NCBI GenBank assembly: GCA_033717875.1
Contig: JADDKJ010000070.1
Coordinates: 1 to 6,292, forward strand
From: SBBG01 sp033717875
GTDB taxonomy: Bacteria; Pseudomonadota; Gammaproteobacteria; Ga0077554; Ga007554
Direction: 5' to 3'
DNA: 6,292 nucleotides
A program made the translations under genes and the position numbers. Below are positions 1 to 5,833 of this stretch, piece after piece. The notes beneath the pieces were generated by a model, which saw only the letters and a list, made by a program, of their open reading frames with translations, was not told the origin of the DNA and did not search any database. The first letter of the stretch is position 1, and each line of letters begins with the position of its first letter.

Positions 1-348
1 GAGCGTGTTCCGGACCTGCAAATACCGTCCGGAATACCCCACAGAAGGCTTCGCCACGCTGGAGGAGGCGCGCGCCTGGGTGATGCGCTTTGTGGGCTGG
101 TACAACTGCGAGCACCGGCACAGCGGGTTAAACTTCGTCACACCCGAGCAGCGCCACAGCGCGCAGGCCGAGGACATCATGAAGCGGCGCACCGAAATCT
201 ATGAAGCGGCACGGGCCAGAAATCCGCAACGCTGGAGCCGCTCGATCCGAGACTGGTCATTGCCGCAGAGTGTTTGGCTCAACCCGGAAAAATCGGCCAG
301 CCAACAGGCTCAGGCCGCATGAAAGAAACGGTGACAACTATCTTGAAA
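1..348 (+). mobile_element. Right (3') end of an IS3-family insertion sequence
   Basis: The segment holds the last third of an IS3-family OrfB transposase and a short non-coding tail. The outer boundary is placed at about 346-351, because the minus-strand cassette gene starting at 465 loses its family resemblance there, immediately after codon 39. The left end of the element, and so its inverted repeat and target duplication, is outside the window, so the exact base cannot be fixed. The element sits inside the cassette array and has truncated the outermost visible cassette. Confidence 0.75.
2..322 (+). CDS. IS3-family transposase OrfB, C-terminal fragment (5' end outside window)
   Basis: This is the C-terminal end of an IS3-family DDE transposase, the OrfB or OrfAB catalytic part that cuts and joins the element's ends. 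The visible 106 codons begin with a VFRT-KYRPEYP segment, followed by an EEARAWV helix, the diagnostic WYN-EHRHSGL-FVTPEQRH block, and a tail ending in WSLPQSVWLNPE. In this family the third catalytic residue (Glu) lies just before the FRT motif, so its codon should end at base 1 of the window; the base there, G, is compatible with GAG. The ATG-like start inside the window is not real, because the reading frame is open to the edge. The stop is TGA at 320-322. The gene is antisense to the cassette genes and is foreign to the array. Family assignment is firm; the IS subgroup is not resolved. Confidence 0.88.
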   Translation, partial: SVFRTCKYRPEYPTEGFATLEEARAWVMRFVGWYNCEHRHSGLNFVTPEQRHSAQAEDIMKRRTEIYEAARARNPQRWSRSIRDWSLPQSVWLNPEKSASQQAQAA

Positions 349-465
349 AACGCCGAGACAGCCGGGCTGCGACCTGAACATGGGAAGAGAAAACTTGTTT
401 GCGAAGACCTCCAGCTCGGCAGCCTTTGCCGGGGCCAAACCAACTTTCCAGATGCGAAGAATCAT
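349..465 (-). pseudogene. 5' remnant of an ABM-like (antibiotic biosynthesis monooxygenase fold) cassette gene cut by the IS
   Basis: On the minus strand an ATG at 465, preceded five bases upstream by GAGG, starts 39 codons that read MILRIWKVGLAPAKA, continue through a FANKFSLPMF segment, and end in RSQPGCLGV. This resembles the N-terminal half of small ABM-domain proteins, which often start M-I-x-R-x-W and carry a LPMF...QPG-x-LG turn. After codon 39 the frame enters the insertion sequence and stops at TGA 310-312, giving a 51-residue product instead of a domain of roughly 100 residues. The gene starts 26 bases from the cassette edge at 491, a leader like those of the intact cassette genes here. 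Its own attC should lie left of the IS, outside the window. ABM is a by-eye family call; the truncation is directly visible. Confidence 0.6.
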
Positions 466-485
466 GGATGCCTCAAAAGACAGGG

Positions 486-609
486 GGCTAACGTTTAAGC
501 TAAGGGGCGCGCCGGCCAGTAAGCCCGCGAGCCCGATACCGTGAAAATGTCACCCGACAATTCGAACAAAGCCTCGCTAAGGCGCGTCCCCTTGAGCGCG
601 ATGTTAGGC
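486..609 (-). other. attC site a (long type A), attC of cassette I
   Basis: The left core is GGCTAAC at 486-492, with the crossover after A491, and the right core is GTTAGGC at 603-609. The inner stem pairs AAGGGGCGCGCC (502-513) with GGCGCGTCCCCTT (581-593), leaving T587 unpaired. The left core departs from the RYYYAAC consensus at one position; that half belongs to the truncated cassette on its left. It is nearly identical to sites d, f and h. Confidence 0.9.
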
Positions 610-934
610 CGATGTGGCTTGGGAAAGCCGATGATGAAACTGATAATAAACCCGGAACGCGCTGCTTGCCAGAGCCCTTTATTGGTTTTTTTGAATGCTT
701 TGATAGAACCCATGGGCTTGACCCCTTTTCTGCCGAACAGAGCCGGCGCACATTGATTTTGCCTCAGGCAGTTGCGAGACTTTTGCCGGTGGGAGTGAGC
801 GTGATGGAACCAACTCCGTTCATGGATAGCTCTGAGCTTGCAATTCCCCGGGGCGCCCCTTCATCGTGCCGGGCAACGAAGAGCGCTCTTTGTTATGCTC
901 CCTTAGCCTCGCCTGAATCAGCGCACAATCTGCG
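610..934 (-). repeat. Gene-less cassette body, copy 1 (cassette I)
   Basis: This 325 bp is the non-attC part of cassette I and recurs at 4870-5194 and 5834-6161. No minus-strand gene of normal cassette type is seen. The best candidate is an ATG at 713, with AAGGGG eight bases upstream. It runs about 36 codons (start MGSIKAFKKTNKG, then a hydrophobic GFIISFIIGF stretch) before entering attC and stopping at 495. Copy 3 keeps this frame, but copy 2 breaks it with two single-base indels. The opposite strand is open from an ATG at 612 to a TAG ending at 1079, crossing attC b, which argues against a real gene. An inverted repeat AAGAG-CG-CTCTT lies at 879-890. The body may be regulatory, an RNA gene, or a decayed gene. 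Confidence 0.8.
643..672 (-). promoter_or_regulatory. Promoter-like hexamer pair in gene-less cassette copy 1
   Basis: Read on the minus strand, CTGGCA (667-672) is followed after 18 bases by TATTAT (643-648). These match four of six and five of six sigma-70 consensus bases. The pair and its spacing are kept in all three copies. Transcription would run leftward through attC a into the truncated ABM-like gene. This is a pattern match only. Confidence 0.25.
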
Positions 935-1055
935 GCCTAACGTTAAATTAAGGGGCACGCCAATGATGAGGCCAGAACAACGCCCCTGCGCTGGTGACAC
1001 CCGTGAATATAAAAATGCCTCGCCAAGGCGTGTCCCCTTGAATGCAATGTTGGGC
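935..1055 (-). other. attC site b (long type B), attC of cassette II
   Basis: The left core is GCCTAAC (935-941, crossover after A940) and the right core is GTTGGGC (1049-1055). The stem pairs AAGGGGCACGCC with GGCGTGTCCCCTT, leaving T1033 unpaired. The GGG variant in the right core is matched by GCCCAA at the far end of the same cassette (1813-1818). It is closely similar to sites c and i. Confidence 0.9.
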
Positions 1056-1056
1056 A

Positions 1057-1764
1057 TCAATTGGCAAGCCGACTTGTAGCGCCAACCACAGGCCCTTCCT
1101 CTTTGTACAGTGCAAGATGGTTTGCAATGCAAATATCAATGACCTCAGCTAGCGTGGGATTCGGTTTGTTTTTTAGGGGCGGAACAAGAGATCTCGTTGC
1201 GATCCTGCGGCCTAACATTTCAGTTTCAATGTATATCACGTTGACCGGTGTCTTCGAAGGATTCTCCGCCTCCGAGTAGAACGCTCGGCGGTGCTCTTCT
1301 GTTGCAGTCTGCTGAAAAATCGAACTATCTACCTGAATGGTGTATACCTCGCCCTTTGGCGGAGATGGCTGACTCATGAGCACTGCGCCAAGCGCACCCC
1401 CAACGGCGCCACCAACAGCACCCCAGCGTAGTTGTGACTGTAAATTGGCGTAGGTGACAAAGTGGTGAACCTTGATTACAGGGTTCTTTTCAAGTGCCGG
1501 AAGTGCTTCATAAGCGCGATGCGATAAAAGCCGTACACCGGTTGGGTTAGTGGCCGACTCTGGAACTCTAAAAATTCCATATGCCTCACTGCTAATTAGA
1601 AGGCTGAAATTCTCTTTTTGTGCTTCGCTCGAAGGGCGGAGGTCTTCCACAGTGACCACGTTGGATTTTTCAAGCCCAGGAACAGACATAGGTTGTACAG
1701 GTCCGGTTGCACATCCGGTCAACAGAATTGCAACGAAGGTGTAAATAATAGCAAGGATTCTCAT
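1057..1764 (-). CDS. Predicted lipoprotein with glycine-zipper segment (cassette II)
   Basis: A 235-residue protein of unknown function. It begins with a lipoprotein signal: a basic start (MR), a hydrophobic stretch, and a lipobox LLTGC with the lipidated cysteine at residue 18. It is therefore predicted to be exported by Sec, processed by signal peptidase II and anchored in a membrane. Residues 115-127 form a Gly/Ala zipper (GAVGGAVGGALGA), the only other hydrophobic segment, of a kind often found in small outer-membrane lipoproteins; it could insert in a membrane or pack against a partner. The remainder is soluble and mixed, with no motif I recognise. The ATG at 1764 is preceded by AGAGGT (1776-1781) at 11 bases. 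The TGA falls one base before attC b, so the gene fills the cassette. A neighbouring cassette also carries a lipoprotein. The function is unknown. Confidence 0.85.
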   Translation of the reverse strand: MRILAIIYTFVAILLTGCATGPVQPMSVPGLEKSNVVTVEDLRPSSEAQKENFSLLISSEAYGIFRVPESATNPTGVRLLSHRAYEALPALEKNPVIKVHHFVTYANLQSQLRWGAVGGAVGGALGAVLMSQPSPPKGEVYTIQVDSSIFQQTATEEHRRAFYSEAENPSKTPVNVIYIETEMLGRRIATRSLVPPLKNKPNPTLAEVIDICIANHLALYKEEGPVVGATSRLAN

Positions 1765-1812
1765 TGTGATTGACTACCTCTGGTTACAAAAAAAAGGGCT
1801 TTTGATTTTGAC

Positions 1813-1933
1813 GCCCAACGTTAAATTAAGGGGCACGCCAACGATGAGGCCAGAACAACGCTCCTGCGCTGGTGATACCCATGAACCGAAAAATGCCTCG
1901 CCAAGGCGTGTCCCCTTGAATGCAATGTTATAC
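1813..1933 (-). other. attC site c (long type B), attC of cassette III
   Basis: The left core is GCCCAAC (1813-1819, crossover after A1818) and the right core is GTTATAC (1927-1933). The interior nearly matches sites b and i. The unusual ATAC right core is answered by GTATAA at the other end of cassette III (2570-2575), which confirms both boundaries. Confidence 0.9.
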
Positions 1934-1936
1934 GGC

Positions 1937-2551
1937 TTACTCACAGCCCACCCGCTTTTTCTGGGTTTCTATCATTCCTGGAACTGAACCAGTAGGTGAA
2001 TATGGCTTGGCCTCTGGATTGCGCTTAATGTTTTCGGTGTATGCCTCTAACGCTTTGTCGTAGAAGGCGCATGACTTTGTGCGGTCATCAAGGCGATACG
2101 ATGACCAACCCATATTGAAGTAGACGTTGGTCAAGGAGTCAAATCGGTTTTCTTCACGCAGCTTTGATTCAGCGCGCGCATAATATTCGAGAGCCTTTAA
2201 GTAATATTCAGATGCCTTGTCTCTTCTATTTTCAAAAGTCACCGATCTATCTTGGAACCCGTTCTCGCGGTAGAACTTTTCCCACTTTCCGGTAATAGAC
2301 GGTGAAAGTAGGAGGTCGGCGTACTCACGATGAGCATTGCCGAGGCCATGAGGATCATCTTTCTCTTGGTAGATAACGATTGCTTCTCGAATCAATCTTT
2401 CTGCGATTAATGGCCGATCCTGCCTCGTGAATAAATATTCGGCGTCATTCAGTTTCGTAAGCGGATCAGAACTCGCAACAACTCCGACGCCAGCGCAACC
2501 GACCAATTGAAATAAAATCAATAACACAGCAAAGAGACAAACGCGACGCAT
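1937..2551 (-). CDS. Predicted TPR-like lipoprotein (cassette III)
   Basis: A 204-residue predicted envelope protein. The N-terminus is a lipoprotein signal (MRR, hydrophobic residues 4-17, lipobox LVGC with cysteine 19). The mature part is almost all helical and resembles tetratricopeptide repeats: residues about 35-65 (AERLIREAIVIYQEKDD), 70-82 (GNAHREYADLLL), 112-130 (ASEYYLKALEYYARAES) and 138-175 (a VYFNMGWSSYRL helix then CAFYDKALEAYTENI). The A/Y/AL spacing fits TPR helices, which usually serve as protein-binding scaffolds; no catalytic motif is seen. I chose the ATG at 2551 over the in-frame TTG at 2566, because AGGAGCG sits just before the ATG and the signal peptide then starts normally. 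The leader is 24 bases. The TAA ends four bases from attC c. The binding partner is unknown. Confidence 0.85.
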   Translation of the reverse strand: MRRVCLFAVLLILFQLVGCAGVGVVASSDPLTKLNDAEYLFTRQDRPLIAERLIREAIVIYQEKDDPHGLGNAHREYADLLLSPSITGKWEKFYRENGFQDRSVTFENRRDKASEYYLKALEYYARAESKLREENRFDSLTNVYFNMGWSSYRLDDRTKSCAFYDKALEAYTENIKRNPEAKPYSPTGSVPGMIETQKKRVGCE

Positions 2552-2569
2552 GACCGCTCCTATCAAGAC

Positions 2570-2693
2570 GTATAACGTTTAAGCTAAGGGGCGCGCCGGC
2601 CAGTAAGCCCGCGAGCCCGATACCGTAAAAATGTAACCCAATAACTCGAACAAAGCCTCGCTAAGGCGCGTCCCCTTGAGCGCGATGTTAGGC
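2570..2693 (-). other. attC site d (long type A), attC of cassette IV
   Basis: The left core is GTATAAC (2570-2576, crossover after A2575) and the right core is GTTAGGC (2687-2693). The interior is nearly identical to site a, including the unpaired T in the GGCGCGTCCCCTT arm, although the cargo of the two cassettes is unrelated. Confidence 0.9.
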
Positions 2694-2749
2694 GTTTAAT
2701 TCTTTGCTCCTCTCGTAGAGGGAGATGGTATCTACGCGGGCTTTGAAGG

Positions 2750-3382
2750 CTATCGGGGGGTAGGTCTCACTGCCACTTTCTTGGAATGGCGTTTAGCGAG
2801 AAAACCCATCAAGCCGAGGCCGGAAGCCATCAGCGCCCACGCACCAGGCTCAGGCACGGCAGCGACATTGCCGACGTGAACAGCTAACGCGTATCTATTA
2901 TCGAGCACAAAGCCGCTACCCTGTTGGCCAGTGATGGGAAAGAAGCTCATCGCATTAGCAGTCGGATTCTGCGCGTCGATCGTACTAGACCAGTAGACGG
3001 ATTGGAAATTCGAAAACAGATTGTAATTGGAATTGGGTGTGAATGTAACCAAGCTGCCTCCCCCGCCAATCACGATATTATAGGAGCCCAGTGCGTTATA
3101 GAACAAGTTGCCCATCTCACTGCCGGTACAATTGAAACCAGTACACTGGTCGCTTGTAGGCAAACGCCAGTCCCCGTCGCCATTGATCACCAGAGTGTTG
3201 GCCCACAAGTTCGCTTCGTTCCAAGTCATCGGGCCATTGATATTGGCATTCGATGTCCAACTCAGATTTGTGGTTGGATCATATACGACTTGGCCGCCAA
3301 GTACGGAATGCAAGACATTAGCGTGTGCTCCACTGCTTGCGCCCAGAAACAGCACTACTGCCGCCATCTTTATTTTGCTCAT
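2750..3382 (-). CDS. Secreted DUF1566-like protein with PEP-CTERM sorting signal (cassette IV)
   Basis: A 210-residue exported protein. It has a signal peptide (MSKIKMAAVVLFLG, likely cleavage after the AHA at residues 19-21). A domain of the DUF1566 / Lcl C-terminal type follows, recognised by VYDPTTNLSW (33-42), MTWNEA (52-57), GDWRLPT (70-76) and VYWSS (129-133). The C-terminus is a textbook PEP-CTERM signal: VPEP (176-179), a hydrophobic helix (about 181-195) and a basic RHSKK end (198-202). Such proteins are processed by exosortase and linked to biofilm or exopolysaccharide in Gram-negative bacteria. The ATG at 3382 follows GGAAGGA closely and gives a normal signal peptide. An in-frame ATG at 3442 after AGAGG, or a TTG at 3484, would add 20 or 34 residues and cannot be excluded. 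The TAG lies 56 bases from attC d. The molecular function of the domain is unknown. Confidence 0.88.
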   Translation of the reverse strand: MSKIKMAAVVLFLGASSGAHANVLHSVLGGQVVYDPTTNLSWTSNANINGPMTWNEANLWANTLVINGDGDWRLPTSDQCTGFNCTGSEMGNLFYNALGSYNIVIGGGGSLVTFTPNSNYNLFSNFQSVYWSSTIDAQNPTANAMSFFPITGQQGSGFVLDNRYALAVHVGNVAAVPEPGAWALMASGLGLMGFLAKRHSKKVAVRPTPR

Positions 3383-3497
3383 CTTCGTTCCTTCCATACT
3401 TCCAAGCTTGGGCGATGGTTTCCAACCTAATTGTATTTTCATTTCATTTTCCTCTGTTTTGATTTGTGCGTTGGCTTCGGGCAACGCGTTCCGTACT

Positions 3498-3561
3498 GCC
3501 TAACGTAAAGTTGAGGGGCGCGCCGCTTTTTGGCGCGTCCCTCTCGAACGCCATGTTAGGC
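3498..3561 (-). other. attC site e (short, 64 bp), attC of cassette V
   Basis: The left core is GCCTAAC (3498-3504, crossover after A3503) and the right core is GTTAGGC (3555-3561). The arms GAGGGGCGCGCC and GGCGCGTCCCTC pair around a short T-rich loop. It lacks the long variable central region of types A and B. Confidence 0.92.
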
Positions 3562-3578
3562 GCCATTTTTCACCGCAT

Positions 3579-4721
3579 TCAATAAGAAACATTGTATATC
3601 GAACGAGACTGTTGTTTCGCCATAAAAGATGGGACGCAACGAAACAGAGCATTACGGATTTCACAGGCCATTTTATTGGAAAGGTTTGTGGCTTTTCCAA
3701 TTTGCCATGAGACATTCACGATTTTCTGGACTTTGGGAAAACGCGATGCCTGAAAGCTCTTAAAGGCATCCTGTAATACTTCGCAAGTTGCAATTTTATC
3801 GGCCAGCACCCAAGAATCTTCTATCGCCTGAGCGCCGCCCTGTCCGAGGTTAGGGGTGGCGGCGTGCGCGGCATCCCCAATAAGAACAACGGAGTTGGAG
3901 AACCACGACGTCAAGGGGGCCAGATCGTTTATGTCATCACGAATAATTGAGGATGAATCCGTTTGAAGAATAATTTCCCCAACTGGATCTAAAAACCCCC
4001 CATATAGGTCTAAAAGTTGTTGTTTTATAATCGCGGGATCGTCAACTCCACCCGCATCTTCTCGTTGGGTGGCATACCAATATACCTGGGCATCCGCAAT
4101 TGGCACAAAGCCAAATCTTAGGCCAGTACCCCATGCCTCCGTGAGTTGCATCAGCCATTTTTTGTGAAGTGTCAGGTTCGCCACTCCTCTCCAGCAGGTT
4201 TGTCCGGAGTACCGCAATGGGCTATCCGGAAAGATGGATTCGCGGACTTTCGAATGAATACCATCTGCACCCACCAGAAATTCACCGCAGACCTTCGTGC
4301 CATCCCGAAATATCGCCTCAGTGCTGTTGATGCCCGCGTTTACCTCTAAGCATTGTTTGTTGGTTACTAAGGTGTCAGGCAGAAGTGCGCTCAATAGAAT
4401 CTTTTGTAGGATACCTCTATGGATTGCTACGGTTTGATAAATACTCCCGTTTTTCGAATAGTGCGCCGGTGTTCTTGAAATACTCTTCCCTTCTGAGTCC
4501 AGAACTACCAGTGATTCAATAGGGTTTCCGCTATCCCACACTTGTTGCGCAAGGTTATATCTGTCGAGAATGGTCATTGCGTTAGGTGGGACAAGAATGC
4601 CTGCACCAATTGGATTCAAGCTTGTTGCGGCTTCAAATACTTTTACATTGATATCTCGCATTTGCATTGCGATAGCCGTGGAAAGACCACCTATCCCGGC
4701 ACCTATGATAATCCCCCTCAC
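3579..4721 (-). CDS. FAD-dependent class A flavoprotein monooxygenase (cassette V)
   Basis: A 380-residue, full-length, cytoplasmic flavoprotein hydroxylase of the salicylate-hydroxylase / FAD_binding_3 type. Members use NAD(P)H and O2 to hydroxylate aromatic or related substrates. All three family fingerprints are present: the N-terminal Rossmann motif GAGIGG (residues 7-12) with the ribose-binding acid E30, the DG motif GADGIHSKVR (151-160), and the FAD-closing motif IGDAAHAATPNLGQGG (281-296). GILVPPNA (41-48) is also typical. No membrane segment or fusion is seen. The GTG at 4721 is supported by a strong GGGAGG (4731-4736), leaving nine bases, and by the β1 strand starting at once (RGIIIGAG). 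The leader is 31 bases. The TGA is 17 bases from attC e. The gene-less cassette copy 2 lies directly upstream. The substrate cannot be told: phenolics, nicotinate derivatives and antibiotics are all possible for this family. Confidence 0.93.
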   Translation of the reverse strand: MRGIIIGAGIGGLSTAIAMQMRDINVKVFEAATSLNPIGAGILVPPNAMTILDRYNLAQQVWDSGNPIESLVVLDSEGKSISRTPAHYSKNGSIYQTVAIHRGILQKILLSALLPDTLVTNKQCLEVNAGINSTEAIFRDGTKVCGEFLVGADGIHSKVRESIFPDSPLRYSGQTCWRGVANLTLHKKWLMQLTEAWGTGLRFGFVPIADAQVYWYATQREDAGGVDDPAIIKQQLLDLYGGFLDPVGEIILQTDSSSIIRDDINDLAPLTSWFSNSVVLIGDAAHAATPNLGQGGAQAIEDSWVLADKIATCEVLQDAFKSFQASRFPKVQKIVNVSWQIGKATNLSNKMACEIRNALFRCVPSFMAKQQSRSIYNVSY

Positions 4722-4746
4722 TGTCGTTTTCCTCCCTTTTGTTTAA

Positions 4747-4869
4747 GCCTAACGTTAAGCTAAGGGGCGCGCCGGCCAGTAAGCCCACGAGCCCGATGTA
4801 GTGAAAATGTAACCCGGCAATTCGAACAAAGCCTCGCTCAGGCGCGTCCCCTTGAGCGTGATGTTAGGC
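4747..4869 (-). other. attC site f (long type A), attC of cassette VI
   Basis: The left core is GCCTAAC (4747-4753, crossover after A4752) and the right core is GTTAGGC (4863-4869). It is type A with several substitutions relative to a and h (for example GCTCAGGCGCG in place of GCTAAGGCGCG), matching the greater divergence of the cassette it belongs to. Confidence 0.9.
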
Positions 4870-5194
4870 CGATGTGGCCTGGGGAAAGCCGATGATGAAA
4901 CTGATAATAAACCCGGAACACGCCGCTTGCCAGCGCCCTTTGCTGGTTTTTTGAATGCTTGACCAGAACCCATGGGCTTGAATCCTTTTCTGCCGAACAG
5001 AGCCGACGCACATTGATTTTGCCTCAGGCAGTTGCGAAACTTTTGCCGGTGGGAGTGAACGTGATGGAACCAACTCCGTTCATGGATAGCCCTGAGCTTG
5101 CAATTTCCCGCAGCACCCCTTCATCATGCCGGGCAACGAAGAGAGCTCTTTGTTATGCTCCCTTAGCCTCGCCTGAATCAGCGCACAATCTGCG
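4870..5194 (-). repeat. Gene-less cassette body, copy 2 (cassette VI, most divergent copy)
   Basis: This aligns with copies 1 and 3 end to end, with scattered substitutions, an extra base near 4878 (CCTGGGG for CTTGGG) and one fewer T in the T run at 4947-4952. Those indels break both the long plus-strand frame and the small minus-strand frame that are open in the other copies, which argues against a conserved protein. The inverted repeat survives as AAGAG-AG-CTCTT at 5139-5150. The cassette lies directly upstream of the monooxygenase cassette in the reading direction. No other gene is seen in this gap. Confidence 0.8.
4904..4933 (-). promoter_or_regulatory. Promoter-like hexamer pair in gene-less cassette copy 2
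   Basis: On the minus strand CTGGCA (4928-4933), an 18-base spacer and TATTAT (4904-4909) are unchanged, although this copy has diverged elsewhere and its spacer has a substitution. Transcription would pass through attC f toward the monooxygenase. This is a pattern match only. Confidence 0.28.
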
Positions 5195-5254
5195 GCCTAA
5201 CGTTAAAGCTCAGCCGCGCCGCTTTTTGGCGTCGGCTGGAGCGCCTTGTTGGGC
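5195..5254 (-). other. attC site g (short, 60 bp), attC of cassette VII
   Basis: The left core is GCCTAAC (5195-5201, crossover after A5200) and the right core is GTTGGGC (5248-5254). The arms CAGCCGCGCC and GGCGTCGGCTG pair with one unpaired base around a T5 loop. This is the classic short attC form, also familiar from mobile integrons. The 3' end of the VOC gene reads through the whole site. Confidence 0.93.
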
Positions 5255-5688
5255 CGGAAAACGGCAGTTGCTTGCAAATACTCCTGCGCCATCTCCTCGG
5301 TCGTGACTTCGAGCATGACATGATTCTCGATCCAGAATTCAATGACCCGAAATGATCCCCTGGACAACTCGATAGCTCGCCACCCTTCTCGTTGTGCAAG
5401 AGACAATATCTCTTCCTTACTTCTATCTACAGAAATAGTGGCATGTGTTGCGACAAATGGTGAGGCGTTCACATTGTGCCTAAAGTTGGCTTGACCACCT
5501 CCAGCGTCAGGAAACATTTCCGTGCCAATGGGGTAAACTTCGATAGCGGTACCGTAGTCGTCTCCAGCCCAAGCAATGTATGAATCTCGGTAGGGGCCGA
5601 ATCTCGTCAATACACCACCGAATAACTCAACCAACACATTCGTAACATGCAGCGGATTTTTCGCGGGTATGGAAATGTGATGAATCAT
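5203..5688 (-). CDS. VOC-superfamily (glyoxalase/dioxygenase fold) protein, C-terminus encoded by attC (cassette VII)
   Basis: A 161-residue cytoplasmic protein resembling a single vicinal-oxygen-chelate unit. It begins MIHHISIPAKNP, the usual first strand with a metal-ligand histidine (H3 or H4). Further possible ligands sit at E50 (TAIEVYP), H82 (THATISVD) and E127 (VMLEVTT), the H-E-H-E pattern of two βαβββ modules. VOC enzymes include glyoxalase I, extradiol dioxygenases and fosfomycin or bleomycin resistance proteins; nothing visible selects among these. The ATG at 5688 has AAGGAG (5698-5703) at nine bases and a 27-base leader. The domain is complete by about residue 135. Residues 145-161 (RPNKALQPTPKSGAAEL) are translated from attC g, and the TAA lies two bases inside the cassette end, so the tail is a by-product of the recombination site. 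Confidence 0.78.
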   Translation of the reverse strand: MIHHISIPAKNPLHVTNVLVELFGGVLTRFGPYRDSYIAWAGDDYGTAIEVYPIGTEMFPDAGGGQANFRHNVNASPFVATHATISVDRSKEEILSLAQREGWRAIELSRGSFRVIEFWIENHVMLEVTTEEMAQEYLQATAVFRPNKALQPTPKSGAAEL

Positions 5689-5709
5689 CGATCAATGCTC
5701 CTTGTAGAG

Positions 5710-5833
5710 GCCCAACGTTTAAGCTAAGGGGCGCGCCGGCCAGTAAGCCCGCGAGCCCGATACCGTGAAAATGTCACCCGACAATTCGAACGAAGCCTCG
5801 CTAAGGCGCGTCCCCTTGAGCGCGATGTTAGGC
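5710..5833 (-). other. attC site h (long type A), attC of cassette VIII
   Basis: The left core is GCCCAAC (5710-5716, crossover after A5715) and the right core is GTTAGGC (5827-5833). It matches site a almost base for base, and the identity continues beyond the site into the cassette body. Confidence 0.92.

Noticed and set aside
274..498. 74-codon plus-strand frame spanning the IS end
   Set aside because: It overlaps the transposase frame and runs antisense to the ABM-like remnant, which has a better start and family resemblance.
500..751. Minus-strand 83-codon frame with RSRGRALARL-type sequence, repeated at 5724-5975
   Set aside because: Two thirds of it is attC read in another frame. It is an attC shadow rather than a conserved protein.
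612..1079. 155-codon plus-strand open frame over the gene-less cassette, open again in copy 3 from 5836 to the window end
   Set aside because: It is antisense to the array, crosses a complete attC into the next cassette, is broken by a frameshift and stop in copy 2, and changes between copies are mostly replacements.
1937..2566. TTG start at 2566 for the TPR-like lipoprotein
   Set aside because: AGGAGCG fits the ATG at 2551, and the lipoprotein signal begins naturally there.
2924..3503. Long plus-strand frames across the PEP-CTERM gene
   Set aside because: These are antisense shadows of a gene with a clear signal peptide, domain motifs and PEP-CTERM tail on the other strand.
4930..4952. Terminator-like CCAGC / GCTGG hairpin with six T on the plus strand in cassette VI
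   Set aside because: The stem is only five pairs, copies 1 and 3 have lost most of the pairing, and no gene on that strand would need it.
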